Below, in pieces: positions 1-11,614 of a stretch of 64,000 nucleotides of DNA. The DNA is taken from NCBI RefSeq assembly GCF_016746085.1, contig NZ_JAERTZ010000012.1, forward strand, positions 1 to 64,000, given 5' to 3'. A model generated the notes under the pieces. It saw only the letters and a program-made list of their open reading frames with translations, was not told where the DNA came from and made no database searches. The stretch comes from Zobellella iuensis. Its GTDB lineage: Bacteria; Pseudomonadota; Gammaproteobacteria; Enterobacterales; Aeromonadaceae. A program made the translations under genes and the position numbers. Within the stretch, counting starts at the first letter, position 1. Every line of letters begins with the position of its first letter.

Positions 1-91
1 TAAGAAAAGAGCTTGGCGGCCATGAGTATGGTGCACCAAGCCCGTGTAAAAATATGAAAAATGTCAACAAAAACTTGTGACTAAAAGCCAG

Positions 92-140
92 GCTGGAAGC
101 TGGAAGCTGGAAGCTGGAAGCTGGAAGCTGGAAGCTGGAA
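92..140. repeat. 7-bp tandem repeat, seven copies
   Basis: Seven perfect copies of GCTGGAA stand head to tail just before a terminator. A slippage-prone simple repeat outside any gene; nothing suggests a function. Confidence 0.9.
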
Positions 141-150
141 GGATAATACC

Positions 151-179
151 GAGGGGCCGGATAGGCCCCTCTGCTTTTT
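151..179 (+). terminator. Rho-independent terminator of a gene left of the window
   Basis: Stem GAGGGGCC / GGCCCCTC with a five-base loop, followed by TGCTTTTT. It reads on the plus strand, so it would end a transcript entering from outside the window. Confidence 0.75.
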
Positions 180-220
180 CGCCAGATATTTCTCTTTACC
201 ACGGCTTTTACATCATCGTC

Positions 221-276
221 ATCTCCGCAGGCGGAGATCCATGACAGTTTGCACTGGGCTCCCGCCTTCGCGGGAG
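221..276. repeat. REP/BIME-like pair of palindromes
   Basis: Two short hairpins, ATCTCCGC-AG-GCGGAGAT (221-238) and CTCCCGC-CTTC-GCGGGAG (259-276), flanked by GTCAT / GTGAC-like ends. This is the layout of dispersed intergenic CCCGC-GCGGG repeats. A related pair is at 3901-4014. Confidence 0.6.
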
Positions 277-358
277 TGACCACAGAGAAATACGGGAGTG
301 ACCACAGAGCAATACGGGAGTGACCACAGAGTAATACTGGAATGGCCACAGAGAACTA
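271..358. repeat. 22-bp tandem repeat, four copies
   Basis: Four 22-bp units (271-292, 293-314, 315-336, 337-358) of the form CGGGAGTGACCACAGAG-n-AATA. The first three are nearly identical; the last has decayed. The array begins in the right arm of the neighbouring REP-like hairpin, so it seems to have grown from that repeat. Together with the 7-bp repeat, terminator and REP pair it fills the gene-free stretch 1-433. Confidence 0.85.
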
Positions 359-382
359 CAAAGCTTTGTCAGCAGTCAGAAA

Positions 383-415
383 GAAAAATGCCGCTCACCT
401 TAGGTGAACGGCATT
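383..415 (-). terminator. Rho-independent terminator after the chelatase gene
   Basis: Inverted repeat AATGCCG..TCACC / GGTGA..CGGCATT. Read on the minus strand it is followed by TTTTTC, placing it 20 bases past the stop codon at 434. Confidence 0.8.
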
Positions 416-433
416 ACCCCTGCGGGCTCTTTT

Positions 434-790
434 TTACAGCTGCCGCCCCAGCCAGTCGGCGAAACCGGGCAGGGCGCCCAGGTGGGGCAGCAGGGTGATG
501 CTCAGTTGCGGATACTGCTCCCGCTTCTGCTCCAGCACCGAGGGCAAGTCCTTCACCACATGCTTGCCCTGGGCCAGGAAATAGGGAAACAGCCGGATGT
601 CGGTGGCGCCGTCCGCCACCTGGGCATCGATGGCCTGCTCCAGGCTGGGTTCGGCCAGTTCCCAGAAAGCATGGCCAATAACAGCAAATTTGTCGCCCAT
701 GCCCGCGGCCAGCTCGCCGGCAAAGGCGGCGATTTCTTCATTGGCGGCCGCCCGCCGGCTGCCGTGGGCGACCAGGATAAAACCCTTCAT
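434..790 (-). CDS. CbiX/SirB-type sirohydrochlorin chelatase-like protein
   Basis: A 118-residue single-domain protein of the CbiX family, which inserts cobalt or iron into sirohydrochlorin in cobalamin or siroheme synthesis. Visible family marks are the N-terminal strand and loop LVAHGSRR (residues 6-13), whose His is the metal-binding residue of class II chelatases, and FPYFLAQGKHVVKDLP (68-83) with the second conserved His. The length fits the short homodimeric CbiX type rather than two-domain CbiK/HemH. Its start at 790 has GGAG nearby, and it overlaps the upstream gene by four bases (ATGA), so the two are translationally coupled. A terminator follows. Which metal is used cannot be told from sequence; some short family members have no proven pathway role. 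Confidence 0.8.
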   Translation of the reverse strand: MKGFILVAHGSRRAAANEEIAAFAGELAAGMGDKFAVIGHAFWELAEPSLEQAIDAQVADGATDIRLFPYFLAQGKHVVKDLPSVLEQKREQYPQLSITLLPHLGALPGFADWLGRQL

Positions 791-1215
791 ATCACTCCTG
801 CTTTACGCTGTACCAGGGGCGCCTGGGCGGCCAGCACATCAACACAAAAATCCCAGCTGGAAATACGGTAGTGCTGAATGTCTTCCTCCAGGTGAGTACC
901 CTGAGTCTGCTGATGAAACCAGGTCAGGAAACGGGACGGGGTAATCAGCTGGATCTGGCTGTCGATGTCTCTTTCATCGTCGTCCATAAAATCCATCACA
1001 TCGCTCCCTTCCAGCACCCGGTAGCCGAACAGGTGTTCAAATACCAGCCGGTAAATCACCCTGGGTGGCGTATCGATGTCGGTGGGCATGCCCATCGACA
1101 GTATCAGACTGCCATTCCAAACATCCTGATGCAGCTCGGTCAGCATCAGCCCTGTGGTCAGGCCACGGGCACCGGCCCATGGTGTTGCCACCTGTCGAAT
1201 CGCGTTCACTTCCAT
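787..1215 (-). CDS. Conserved hypothetical protein, partner of the chelatase gene
   Basis: A 142-residue protein I do not recognise. It has no signal peptide, no membrane segment and no cysteine-rich motif. It is acidic in the middle (FMDDDERDIDSQ) and begins MEVNAIRQVATPWAGARGL. Its stop overlaps the chelatase start (ATGA at 787-790), so it is the first gene of a two-gene unit. It may be a small accessory protein of tetrapyrrole metabolism, but this rests only on the overlap. Confidence 0.6.
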   Translation of the reverse strand: MEVNAIRQVATPWAGARGLTTGLMLTELHQDVWNGSLILSMGMPTDIDTPPRVIYRLVFEHLFGYRVLEGSDVMDFMDDDERDIDSQIQLITPSRFLTWFHQQTQGTHLEEDIQHYRISSWDFCVDVLAAQAPLVQRKAGVI

Positions 1216-1288
1216 AACAGCCTCCCTGAAACGGGAACAGACCTGGTTCAGTTATAACAACCGGACAATCAAAGGAGCAAGCGAAGGT

Positions 1289-1315
1289 GAAAAAAAACCC
1301 GGCGAAGCCGGGTTT
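1289..1315 (-). terminator. Rho-independent terminator of the HU gene
   Basis: Stem AAACCCGGC-GAA-GCCGGGTTT with a run of T on the minus strand, directly downstream of the stop codon at 1324. Confidence 0.9.
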
Positions 1316-1323
1316 GGGAGCAG

Positions 1324-1596
1324 TTACTTGACCGCGTCTTTCAACGCCTTGCCGGCAACGAAGCTGGGCACATTGGCCGCTGCAATCTCGATTTCCTTGC
1401 CGGTTTGAGGGTTGCGGCCGGTACGGGCGGCGCGATGGTTTACCTTGAAAGTACCGAAGCCGACCAGCTGTACCGGATCACCTTCCTTCAGGCTTTGAGT
1501 GATACCGTTGAGTACTTCTTCCAGGGCTGCCTTGGCCTGAGCCTTGCTCAAATCTGCTTTGGCGGCGATTGCATCGACAAGCTGAGTCTTGTTCAT
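1324..1596 (-). CDS. hupA: DNA-binding protein HU (alpha type)
   Basis: A 90-residue histone-like protein that bends and compacts DNA in the nucleoid as a dimer. The start [11 protein letters not shown] at 1596 gives the standard 90-residue length and has AAGGAT upstream; a longer in-frame start at 1644 would add non-family residues. The GFGTFKV turn and the arm [17 protein letters not shown] with the DNA-intercalating Pro are intact. The C-terminus [10 protein letters not shown] is typical of gammaproteobacterial HU. It is a single gene with its own terminator. HU-alpha rather than HU-beta is judged by sequence flavour only. Confidence 0.92.
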   Translation of the reverse strand: MNKTQLVDAIAAKADLSKAQAKAALEEVLNGITQSLKEGDPVQLVGFGTFKVNHRAARTGRNPQTGKEIEIAAANVPSFVAGKALKDAVK

Positions 1597-1853
1597 AGGG
1601 TATCCTTTCTCACTTGGCATTAAGCGGTTGCCCACTCTATTCAAATTTCGGGCTCAAGCAAAGCCTTTGTCTTTAAGGCAAATATCAAGTGCCGTTGTTT
1701 TGTTCGGAAACTGCGGAAAACATCACATAACCGCAAGGGAAAGCCCGCGGCGAGCGGCCACGGACGACATCAGCATAGCCGACCGAAACCCCTGCTGCCA
1801 AGCATCTGGCAGGCCCCAAGGGCAAAACTTGCCGTAGCAGCAGGGGGCCCATG

Positions 1854-2717
1854 TCAGGACTCCAGGCTTTTGATCACCACGGTGGAATCACAGCGGCCAT
1901 AGCCTTCGGCCAGCAGCTGTTCATACACCTGATGCACATGCTCGGTCAGCGGCAGTGTCAGCCCCAGCCGTTCGGCTTCTTCCAGGCAGATGCCCAGATC
2001 CTTGTGCATCCACTGGGCGGCGAAGCCGAAGTCGAACTTGCCCTCGGCCATGGTCTGGGCCCGGTTCTGCAACTGCCAGCTCTGGGCCGCGCCGCCGGCC
2101 AGCACCTCGATCAGGGTGGGGATGTCGAGCCCGGCCTTCTTGGCGATCATCAGCCCCTCGGCGATGCCCTGCACGGCGCCGATCACGCAGATCTGGTTGA
2201 CCATCTTGCAGCGCTGGCCCGACCCCACCGGGCCCAGCCGGGTCACCTTCTTGCCGTAGGCGGCCAGCACCGGCGCCGCTTCGGCCACGTCCGCCTCGTC
2301 GCCGCCTATCATCACCGTCAGGGTGCCGTTTTCCGCCCCCAGTTGGCCGCCGGACACGGGCGCATCGATAAAGCGCGCGCCGGTTTCGGCAGCCTTGCGG
2401 GCCAGCTCTTCCGCCAGCCCGGCCGAGGTGGTGGTGTGATCGACCAGCAAGGCGCCCGGCTTAATGCCGGCCAGCACGCCTTCGTCGCCATAGACCACGG
2501 CGCGCACGTCGTCGTCGTTGCCCACGCAGACCATCACCATGTCGGCGCCCTGGGCCGCCTCGGCGGGCGTGGCCGCGTGGGTGCCGCCATGGCGCGCCAC
2601 CCAGTCGGCCGCTTTCTGCGGGTTACGGTTGTAAACGCAGATCTCGTGCCCCGTCTTGCTCAGGTGCCCGGCCATGGGAAAACCCATGACCCCCAGTCCG
2701 ATAAATGCCAGTTTCAT
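1854..2717 (-). CDS. NAD(P)-dependent beta-hydroxyacid dehydrogenase (HIBADH/GarR family)
   Basis: A 287-residue oxidoreductase of the 3-hydroxyisobutyrate / tartronate-semialdehyde reductase family, interconverting a beta-hydroxyacid and its semialdehyde with NAD(P). The start at 2717 was chosen because MKLAFIGLGVMGFPMA is the usual N-terminus with the GxGxxG dinucleotide fold (7-12) and GGGG-rich DNA lies upstream; the reading frame runs open 180 bases further without family similarity. Substrate-loop DAPVSGG and the catalytic-Lys helix GSGQRCKMVNQ are present. It is a lone gene after a terminator. The true substrate (hydroxyisobutyrate, tartronate semialdehyde or succinic semialdehyde) is open. 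Confidence 0.85.
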   Translation of the reverse strand: MKLAFIGLGVMGFPMAGHLSKTGHEICVYNRNPQKAADWVARHGGTHAATPAEAAQGADMVMVCVGNDDDVRAVVYGDEGVLAGIKPGALLVDHTTTSAGLAEELARKAAETGARFIDAPVSGGQLGAENGTLTVMIGGDEADVAEAAPVLAAYGKKVTRLGPVGSGQRCKMVNQICVIGAVQGIAEGLMIAKKAGLDIPTLIEVLAGGAAQSWQLQNRAQTMAEGKFDFGFAAQWMHKDLGICLEEAERLGLTLPLTEHVHQVYEQLLAEGYGRCDSTVVIKSLES

Positions 2718-2810
2718 CTTCTGTTCCCCTGCTCTGGTAGAGATAACAAATTGAATCGGAGAGAAATCATCACACGCCGAGAGAATGGGGACAAGCCTTG
2801 CCGGCGCCAT

Positions 2811-2843
2811 AAAAAAGCAAGGTCCGCTTGCGCGGGCCTTGCC
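2811..2843 (-). terminator. Rho-independent terminator of the DUF1338 gene
   Basis: Near-perfect stem GCAAGG.CCGC / GCGG.CCTTGC followed by TTTTTT on the minus strand, 50 bases past the stop at 2894. Confidence 0.9.
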
Positions 2844-2893
2844 GAAAGGGCACTTCTTGTTATGGGCAAGCGGCGGGGTGTCCCCGCTGGTTA

Positions 2894-3694
2894 TCAATTG
2901 ACGTTGGTACTTTCGAAAATCTTGTCCGCCGAGGCGGCGACGAAGCCGGTATAGAGCTTGCCGTCGGCCTGGGCATAGCGCAGGGCGAACTCGTAGAAAC
3001 AGCTCGGCAGCTCGGCCTTGCCGTCGCTGAATTCGACGATGGCGGTGTCGGCCATGGTGGAGGACTGCTCCAGCAGCACCTCGGGCGAACCCTTGATCTC
3101 GCCGCCCGCGGCATTGAGCCGGAAGCCCGCATTCTTGAGCGCGCTGTTCACCGCCTCCAGGCTGTCGAAGCCGTCCAGCTCGTTGACGCTAACGGTGAAG
3201 TGGTTGGCGCGGAAGCCGTAGGCCGCCAGCCAGGCCGCGTATTCGCTCTCCGCCAGCAGGGCCTGGTAGTCTTCATGGGAAAGCGTCCAGGGCGCGCCGG
3301 AATAGAGGAAGTGGGTCTGTCCGGGCAGCTGCTCGTCCACCTGCTCGATCAGGCCGGCGACGATGCGCTGCAGCCCGGGGGAGCACTGCTCCAGCAGCAG
3401 TTCGCTGATAAACACCTTGGGCGCGGTGGCATCGAGGGGGTGCTCGTAGTGGCGAGCGTAGAGCTTCTTGGCCTCGAAGTGGTACTCGCCCTTCTGCTCG
3501 TAGCCCAGCGCCAGGAAGTGGGCGGCCAGCTTCTCCAGCCCCAGCTTGGGATGGCGGAAGGTGCGGAACGCCACATGATCGTTGATGATGGCCTTGCCGC
3601 CGCCCAGCAGCTGATGGATCTCCAGGGCGCTGGGGGTCATCTTCAGATAGTCCTGCCACAGGGCGTTGAACAGTTCATTCACCGAAGTGTGCAT
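2894..3694 (-). CDS. DUF1338 protein, 2-oxoadipate dioxygenase/decarboxylase family
   Basis: A 266-residue member of the VOC-fold DUF1338 family, whose characterised relatives (HglS, YdcJ) are Fe(II) dioxygenase/decarboxylases turning 2-oxoadipate into 2-hydroxyglutarate. Likely metal or substrate residues are visible: HVAFRTF near residue 40, HFTVSVNELDGF near 165, and the C-terminal Glu in FYEFALRYA. It is shorter than the ~460-residue HglS type and matches the short form. It sits downstream of astD on the same strand but is separated by 327 bases holding REP-like hairpins, and it has its own terminator. Its role beside arginine catabolism is inferred; the reaction of the short form is not established. 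Confidence 0.75.
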   Translation of the reverse strand: MHTSVNELFNALWQDYLKMTPSALEIHQLLGGGKAIINDHVAFRTFRHPKLGLEKLAAHFLALGYEQKGEYHFEAKKLYARHYEHPLDATAPKVFISELLLEQCSPGLQRIVAGLIEQVDEQLPGQTHFLYSGAPWTLSHEDYQALLAESEYAAWLAAYGFRANHFTVSVNELDGFDSLEAVNSALKNAGFRLNAAGGEIKGSPEVLLEQSSTMADTAIVEFSDGKAELPSCFYEFALRYAQADGKLYTGFVAASADKIFESTNVN

Positions 3695-3900
3695 GCTCTT
3701 TTTTCCTTATAGTGGGGTCATCCCTATTTCACGCAATCTGGCCGGCCGGGCATCTCGCCCGACCGTTCAGTACCTTGTCGCCGGCCGGCAAAACGCCGGC
3801 CGGCCTTGTCTCCTCCCCCACCCCGGCGATGCCGGGGCCCGAGTACCGACAGCGAACAGCGCTGGTGGCTCGTCCGCTATCGGCCCGCAACCCGTATTTT

Positions 3901-4014
3901 CTTGTCGTCGCCCCCGCTATCTTGTCGTCGCCCCCGCGAAGGCGGGGGTCCATGGTGTTGAGGCAAAGCCTGTCAGATCGGCACCTATGGTCCTGGATGC
4001 CCGCCTGCGCGGGC
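3901..4014. repeat. REP/BIME-like inverted pair with a 20-bp partial duplication
   Basis: CTTGTCGTCGCCCCCGC occurs twice (3901-3917, 3921-3937). Hairpin CCCCCGC-GAAG-GCGGGGG (3931-3948) faces GCCCGC-CTGC-GCGGGC (3999-4014), with TCGTC and GACGA at the outer ends, so two units lie head to head. They follow astD and could stabilise or end its transcript. The rest of 3712-4038 shows nothing else. Confidence 0.65.
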
Positions 4015-4038
4015 ATGACGACGATAGCAACCGGACAG

Positions 4039-6529
<2,491 letters not shown>

Positions 6530-6608
6530 GCAGAACTCCTTATTACGCTATTGGCGACCAGAGCGAGGCAACCCTGCCCCGCTCTTAATACCTGTCGCCG
6601 GAATGTAT

Positions 6609-7865
<1,257 letters not shown>

Positions 7866-7936
7866 TTAAATCCATGTAAACACGCGAGCATTATTGCAAA
7901 ACAATGGTTACTTGTCTCTACAACAACCGAAAATAT

Positions 7937-7977
7937 TAGTCATTTATTCGGATAAAAGAAAAAATATAGTCATTTAT
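7937..7977. promoter_or_regulatory. Direct repeat TAGTCATTTAT in the astC upstream region
   Basis: The same 11 bases occur at 7937-7947 and 7967-7977, exactly 30 bases apart and so on one DNA face, in AT-rich DNA 115 bases before astC. Two helically phased boxes suggest an operator. An ArgR site is tempting but the match to the TGAAT-N4-ATTCA consensus is poor. The remainder of 7824-8211 holds only a weak GCCCCGA / TCGGGGC hairpin (8136-8165) after pabA. Confidence 0.3.
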
Positions 7978-8211
7978 ATTGCATAAGCTCGCATCAAAAC
8001 CGCCGGTCCGGGCCCCGGCCAGCGGCCGGGCTGCATAAAAGGGCAACCGAAAAAATTTTTGACACGATCGGCCCGACAGGCGGAAACCGCATTATTCCCG
8101 GGATAAGGGCCGCTGACGAACGAAAAACACTGATAGCCCCGATAAGTAAAACTAATAGTCGGGGCCGGCAACAGGATTTCTAATGGGCCGCAAACGGCGC
8201 CAGGGAAGGGC

Positions 8212-8793
8212 TCAGATAAGTTCGAGGAAGTTCTGCAGCAGGCGGTGGCCGCCCTGGGTGAGGATGCTCTCGGGGTGGAACTGCACGCTGTAAAGCGGCA
8301 GGCGGCGGTGCTGCATGGCCATGATCTCGTCCACCCGCCCCTCGCCGGTTTCGGTCCAGGCGGTGAGTTCGAAGCCATCGGGCAGGCTCTCAGGCTCCAC
8401 CACCAGGGAGTGGTAACGGGTGACGGTGAGCGGATCCGGCAGCCCCTTGAACAGACCCCGGCCGGTGTGGCGGATGGGGGAGGTTTTGCCGTGCATCACC
8501 TGGCGGGCGCGCACCACCCGCCCACCGAAGGCCTGGGCGATGGCCTGGTGCCCCAGGCAGACGCCGAGGATGGGGATGACGCCGGCAAAACGGGTGATGG
8601 CCGCCAGCGACACCCCCGCCTCGTTCGGCGTACAGGGCCCGGGTGAAATCACCAGCCCCCGCGGCGCCAGCGCGGCGATCTCGTCCAGGGCAATCTCGTC
8701 GTTGCGGCGCACCACCACCTCCTGCCCCAGCTCACCGAAGTACTGCACCAGGTTGTAGGTAAAGGAGTCGTAATTGTCGATCATCAACAGCAT
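8212..8793 (-). CDS. pabA: Aminodeoxychorismate synthase glutaminase component (PabA)
   Basis: A 193-residue class I glutamine amidotransferase supplying ammonia to PabB for p-aminobenzoate and so folate; it can double for TrpG. The triad is complete: Cys in [15 protein letters not shown], and His and Glu in QFHPESILT. The oxyanion region [12 protein letters not shown] is intact. The start [17 protein letters not shown] is universal for the family. An island has inserted at its first codons (attL 8777-8796) and rebuilt the coding sequence exactly, so the protein is unharmed but all DNA upstream of the ATG, promoter included, is now island DNA. Confidence 0.93.
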   Translation of the reverse strand: MLLMIDNYDSFTYNLVQYFGELGQEVVVRRNDEIALDEIAALAPRGLVISPGPCTPNEAGVSLAAITRFAGVIPILGVCLGHQAIAQAFGGRVVRARQVMHGKTSPIRHTGRGLFKGLPDPLTVTRYHSLVVEPESLPDGFELTAWTETGEGRVDEIMAMQHRRLPLYSVQFHPESILTQGGHRLLQNFLELI

Positions 8794-8796
8794 ATT
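8777..8796. other. attL core
   Basis: TCGATCATCAACAGCATATT is identical to 60373-60392. On the minus strand it spells the first codons of pabA (ATGCTGTTGATGATCGA) plus three upstream bases; similarity continues weakly on both sides. Confidence 0.75.
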
Positions 8797-8967
8797 GCAC
8801 TTATCTCTTTGATTCTATTGATACAACAAAGCCATACACTGCTTTGATACCCGCTCTGATACCCGCAATTTCATTTGATACCCAGAACCGAGACCTCAAC
8901 AGCACACATGAGGAAACGGTATTTTCGCATCTATCTCGTTGGCGTCAAACTTCACGACCTTCTGACA
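8791..8967. repeat. Island left end, diverged copy of the DNA right of attR
   Basis: The first ~175 bases match 60387-60551: the att-proximal CATATT-n-ACTTATCT-n-TTTGATT and, best, GCAATTTCATTTGA-n-ACCCAGA onward, about 80% by eye over 100 bases. The rest of the gene-free stretch 8794-9390 has no supported gene; short frames there lack ribosome sites. Confidence 0.65.
8846..8884. other. Probable integrase arm-type boxes, left end
   Basis: GATACCCGC at 8846-8854 and 8858-8866, and GATACCCA at 8877-8884, lie 50-90 bases inside attL. The same nonamer occurs at the integrase end (60215-60252). Spaced repeats at both element ends are the usual form of tyrosine-integrase arm sites; binding is inferred. 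Confidence 0.5.
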
Positions 8968-9390
8968 AGAAGAGATTCACATCATCCTCTTGATGACCAG
9001 CCTGCTGATCCTGAAGCGGCTCATCGTAATCTCGGCGGCTACGAGTTATCGCAGTTCAAGGCTGCCACGAATACAGATACATGGTTTTGCCCCGCCGTGA
9101 AAACAATAAGCCAACGAGTATTGACGAAAATAACACATCACATCGACTGTACCTGCCAGTATTTACAATAAAACTCTCAGACACCACAGCAGATGCACAC
9201 TCAGACAGCATGAAAGGTTATGTCACATCTATGAACACTTTAACGCCTAAGGGCCTAACCATAAAAAACACTACAACACTCCCTTGAGTAAATCCATAAA
9301 TGCCTCATCAAAAACAAGCAAGAAGTAAACTTCCATCAAGAACAGTAGTAGCCAACTTTCAAAAAGCACAAAGAAAAACATCCAACATCA

Positions 9391-10281
9391 TTACTTTTTA
9401 CGTCTATCATACTCATTCATAATCAGCTTATTCAGTACATCCTTTATTTTAACCCCGTCATCATCAGCTAGATTAACGAGAGCTTGCTTAGCCTTCTTCC
9501 CTATATAAGTATTCAAACGTCCATTATCCCTATTACTCTCTCTAAACTTTCTCTGTGACCAGGCTGCTCTCGCACTTCTCAAAAAAATCGTTTTCGTATC
9601 AGGATGTGCCTCCCAAAGAAAAAAAGCAGTTTTAAAGACCTTCACCCTATCACATGAAACAGGCAAAGAAGATAAGCCTTCCATCAAGTCTTTCCCATCC
9701 AAATATTCAACAAGCCAAGAAATAAAATCATCATCATTATCTTTAACCCACGAAAACATCTTGCTAGATTCATCCAACCTTGACAGAACATCACGAATGT
9801 TATCAACAAACTCTTCCTTACCCCTAGATGTTATATCAAGAAAAACTAAAAACTCTTTTACTGCAGTATAAATTTCCTTATGCACTGCGGGCCTCAAGGG
9901 GAGCCCAAAATCATTATATCTTTTCCCTCCTCGATACTTCCTACAGGCAACCCAGGCAACAAAACATTCGTCTTCCCTACTTTCAAGCCACGATACATCA
10001 CCAACATTAACTCTCACTTCTTCAAAACCATGACTAAAAACCTTTTCAAACCTATCTAATGAATTACCATGCCTTTTTGAGATGGGTTTTCCAATCCACT
10101 TTAGAAATTCGCCAGCAAAGTATGAACACAGACCGTCAACATCATACGAGAAGTTATGCCTCAAACCCTCAATACGTTCATAATTCCCAATCATGTACCT
10201 CAACTTAAACTCATCTTCATCAGCAATACCCTTAAATCTTTGAATTACATCACATTTAACCTCTTCAATATTTTCGCCCAT
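9391..10281 (-). CDS. Unknown island protein with a possible C-terminal DNA-binding segment
   Basis: A 296-residue soluble protein I do not recognise. It is Lys/Asp/Glu-rich, without membrane segments or a known catalytic motif. The last 45 residues (GRLNTYIGKKAKQALVNLAD then DGVKIKDVLNKLIMNEYD) read like a ribbon-helix-helix or repressor tail: a short basic strand followed by two amphipathic helices. Its DNA is clearly more AT-rich than its neighbours, which suggests separate transfer. It stands alone at the island's left end with an inverted repeat upstream (10326-10376) that could be its operator. A regulator or defence function is only a guess. Confidence 0.6.
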   Translation of the reverse strand: MGENIEEVKCDVIQRFKGIADEDEFKLRYMIGNYERIEGLRHNFSYDVDGLCSYFAGEFLKWIGKPISKRHGNSLDRFEKVFSHGFEEVRVNVGDVSWLESREDECFVAWVACRKYRGGKRYNDFGLPLRPAVHKEIYTAVKEFLVFLDITSRGKEEFVDNIRDVLSRLDESSKMFSWVKDNDDDFISWLVEYLDGKDLMEGLSSLPVSCDRVKVFKTAFFLWEAHPDTKTIFLRSARAAWSQRKFRESNRDNGRLNTYIGKKAKQALVNLADDDGVKIKDVLNKLIMNEYDRRKK

Positions 10282-10325
10282 AAACCCCTCAATTACGCAG
10301 TAATAAAATCAAGATATTAACATGG

Positions 10326-10376
10326 TATAATCACATTAAAATCATATCAAAATCAACTTATTTTCATGTGATTATA
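10326..10376. promoter_or_regulatory. Perfect 11-bp inverted repeat upstream of the 296-residue gene
   Basis: TATAATCACAT (10326-10336) and ATGTGATTATA (10366-10376) face each other across 29 bases. They sit 45 bases before the start at 10281 and include a TATAAT sequence. A repressor-looping or autoregulatory site is plausible. The rest of 10282-10667 has no gene. Confidence 0.4.
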
Positions 10377-10639
10377 AGCAACAAATAGCACTTCAGAGTT
10401 GCTTTTAACTCGGTTTTTTCCTCTTGTTGTAGACTTCCATACCTAATCCAACCACTAGACCATCGCATGACTTAAAGCGAACATAACTTGCGAGCACATC
10501 TCTCCCGCACTGCCTCTCCCTAACCCATAGCGCAACCGCCCTCACGGCCCTAGATACATGTCGGTATGTTTAATATGCGTATCTCAGTAGGCCTTATCTA
10601 AAGGGAACTCAGTCATATTTAATAACCAGAGCAGTCATT

Positions 10640-10660
10640 CCTGTGGAAGATACACAGGAG
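10640..10660 (+). promoter_or_regulatory. Hairpin covering the ribosome site of the Gp2-like gene
   Basis: CCTGTG (10640-10645) pairs with CACAGG (10653-10658) across seven bases, and the ribosome site AGGAG begins inside the right arm. Translation may be damped by this stem. Confidence 0.35.
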
Positions 10661-10667
10661 ACAAACC

Positions 10668-11297
10668 ATGAGAACAAACAAGACTGAAACAAACCACAGA
10701 CAAGCCGACAAGGTAGTCGCTGTTATTGATCGTGCATTGGCAGATCACCCCAGAACCATTGCGATAAGATTTGACCTTAGGTTTCCCTGGGATCTACTCG
10801 ACTCACTCTACTCAGACTCTCCGTCTCAACACTTCAGAGCAGACCGAGAAGTCATCACCAGATTCTTCAAGTCTCTAAAGTCAAAAATCAGCCATTCACT
10901 ATCAAGAAGAAAACGAGAGGGTAAGCGAGTTCACCCAACAAACGTTAGATACATTTGGTGTCGAGAGATAAATGACTCAGTCCATTGTCACTATCACGTT
11001 CTCATACTGCTCAACAAAGATACCTTTCAATCACCAGGCAACTATCGATTAATCGATAGTGGGTTAAGTGGAATGGTTTATTCCGCATGGGCCAGCGCAA
11101 TAGAATTGTGCATTGAAGATGCTTTCAGGCTTGTTCACTTCCCCGAGAACTCTAACTACACCATAAATAAAAATGCCGACCGACATCTATTTGAAGAGGA
11201 CTATAACTCGCTAGTAAATCGAGCCCTCTACCTTGCAAAAGCATTCAGCAAGTACACAGCAGATGGCGGCCGTTCATTCGGAACAAGCCAGAACTAA
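10668..11297 (+). CDS. Inovirus Gp2 / YagK-YfjJ family protein
   Basis: A 209-residue protein of the family annotated as inovirus-type Gp2 or YagK/YfjJ C-terminal domain, common on P4-like islands and related to HUH replication initiators. The middle strand SVHCHYHVLILLN (near residues 106-118) supplies closely spaced His residues as in an HUH core. The C-terminal RALYLAKAFSKYTADGGRSFGTS contains the conserved Tyr-Lys and ends with the usual GRSFG-S tail. AGGAG sits eight bases before the start within a hairpin. It lies directly upstream of alpA, a common pairing. Whether it nicks DNA is not known. Confidence 0.75.
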   Translation: MRTNKTETNHRQADKVVAVIDRALADHPRTIAIRFDLRFPWDLLDSLYSDSPSQHFRADREVITRFFKSLKSKISHSLSRRKREGKRVHPTNVRYIWCREINDSVHCHYHVLILLNKDTFQSPGNYRLIDSGLSGMVYSAWASAIELCIEDAFRLVHFPENSNYTINKNADRHLFEEDYNSLVNRALYLAKAFSKYTADGGRSFGTSQN

Positions 11298-11325
11298 CTC
11301 TTACAGCATCAAAAAGGGTAACATT

Positions 11326-11520
11326 ATGAGACTCATCAAACTTAAAGAAGTCATGGACTGCACCGGCCTGGCTCGCTCTACTATCTATAAGTACATATCA
11401 GAGCAGGCATTCCCCAAACCCGTGCCACTGGGCGAGAGAGCCGTCGCCTGGGTTGAAAGTGAAATTCAGGAGTGGATACTGGAAAAAGTTGCTCAGCGAG
11501 ATAACGAGAAACCCCACTAA
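11326..11520 (+). CDS. AlpA-family excisionase-like regulator
   Basis: A 64-residue AlpA-type winged-helix protein; family members activate or act with P4-type integrases in excision. The start at 11326 was chosen because MRLIKLKEVMDCTGLARST is the family N-terminus; an upstream frame start at 11233 overlaps the previous gene. The helix-turn-helix is VMDCTGLARSTIYKYI, followed by FPKPVPLGERAVAW and WILEKV, as in canonical AlpA. It is separated from the Gp2-like gene by 28 bases. The likely partner is the integrase at the far right end of the island. Confidence 0.85.
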   Translation: MRLIKLKEVMDCTGLARSTIYKYISEQAFPKPVPLGERAVAWVESEIQEWILEKVAQRDNEKPH

Positions 11521-11563
11521 TCGACACCAGCCAGCAATCAAAGAAACTTCAGATATATCTCAT

Positions 11564-11607
11564 CTCCTTGAGCTAACTCACCCCTGAGTTAAAACAACGT
11601 CAAGGAG
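11564..11607 (+). promoter_or_regulatory. Structured leader that can hide a ribosome site
   Basis: CTCCTTGA (11564-11571) is the exact complement of TCAAGGAG (11600-11607), which contains the ribosome site of the next gene. Nested inside is TAACTCA-CCCC-TGAGTTA (11574-11591). Together they form a two-tier stem that would cover the site. Confidence 0.5.
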
Positions 11608-11614
11608 TATACTT

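Noticed and set aside
92-358. Possible CRISPR array from two short-repeat clusters
   Set aside because: The 7-bp and 22-bp repeats are directly head to tail with no unique spacers and no cas genes nearby.
1851-2954. Long plus-strand frame opposite the hydroxyacid dehydrogenase, and similar long frames opposite astC and astD
   Set aside because: They are antisense shadows of GC-rich genes with His/Gly/Ala-rich nonsense composition and no ribosome sites.
7937-7977. ArgR operator before astC
   Set aside because: Only part of the ARG-box consensus is matched; kept as an unnamed direct repeat.
8875-9171. Small plus-strand frame of 98 residues in the island left end
   Set aside because: No ribosome site, no recognisable domain, and it overlaps the att-flank repeat.
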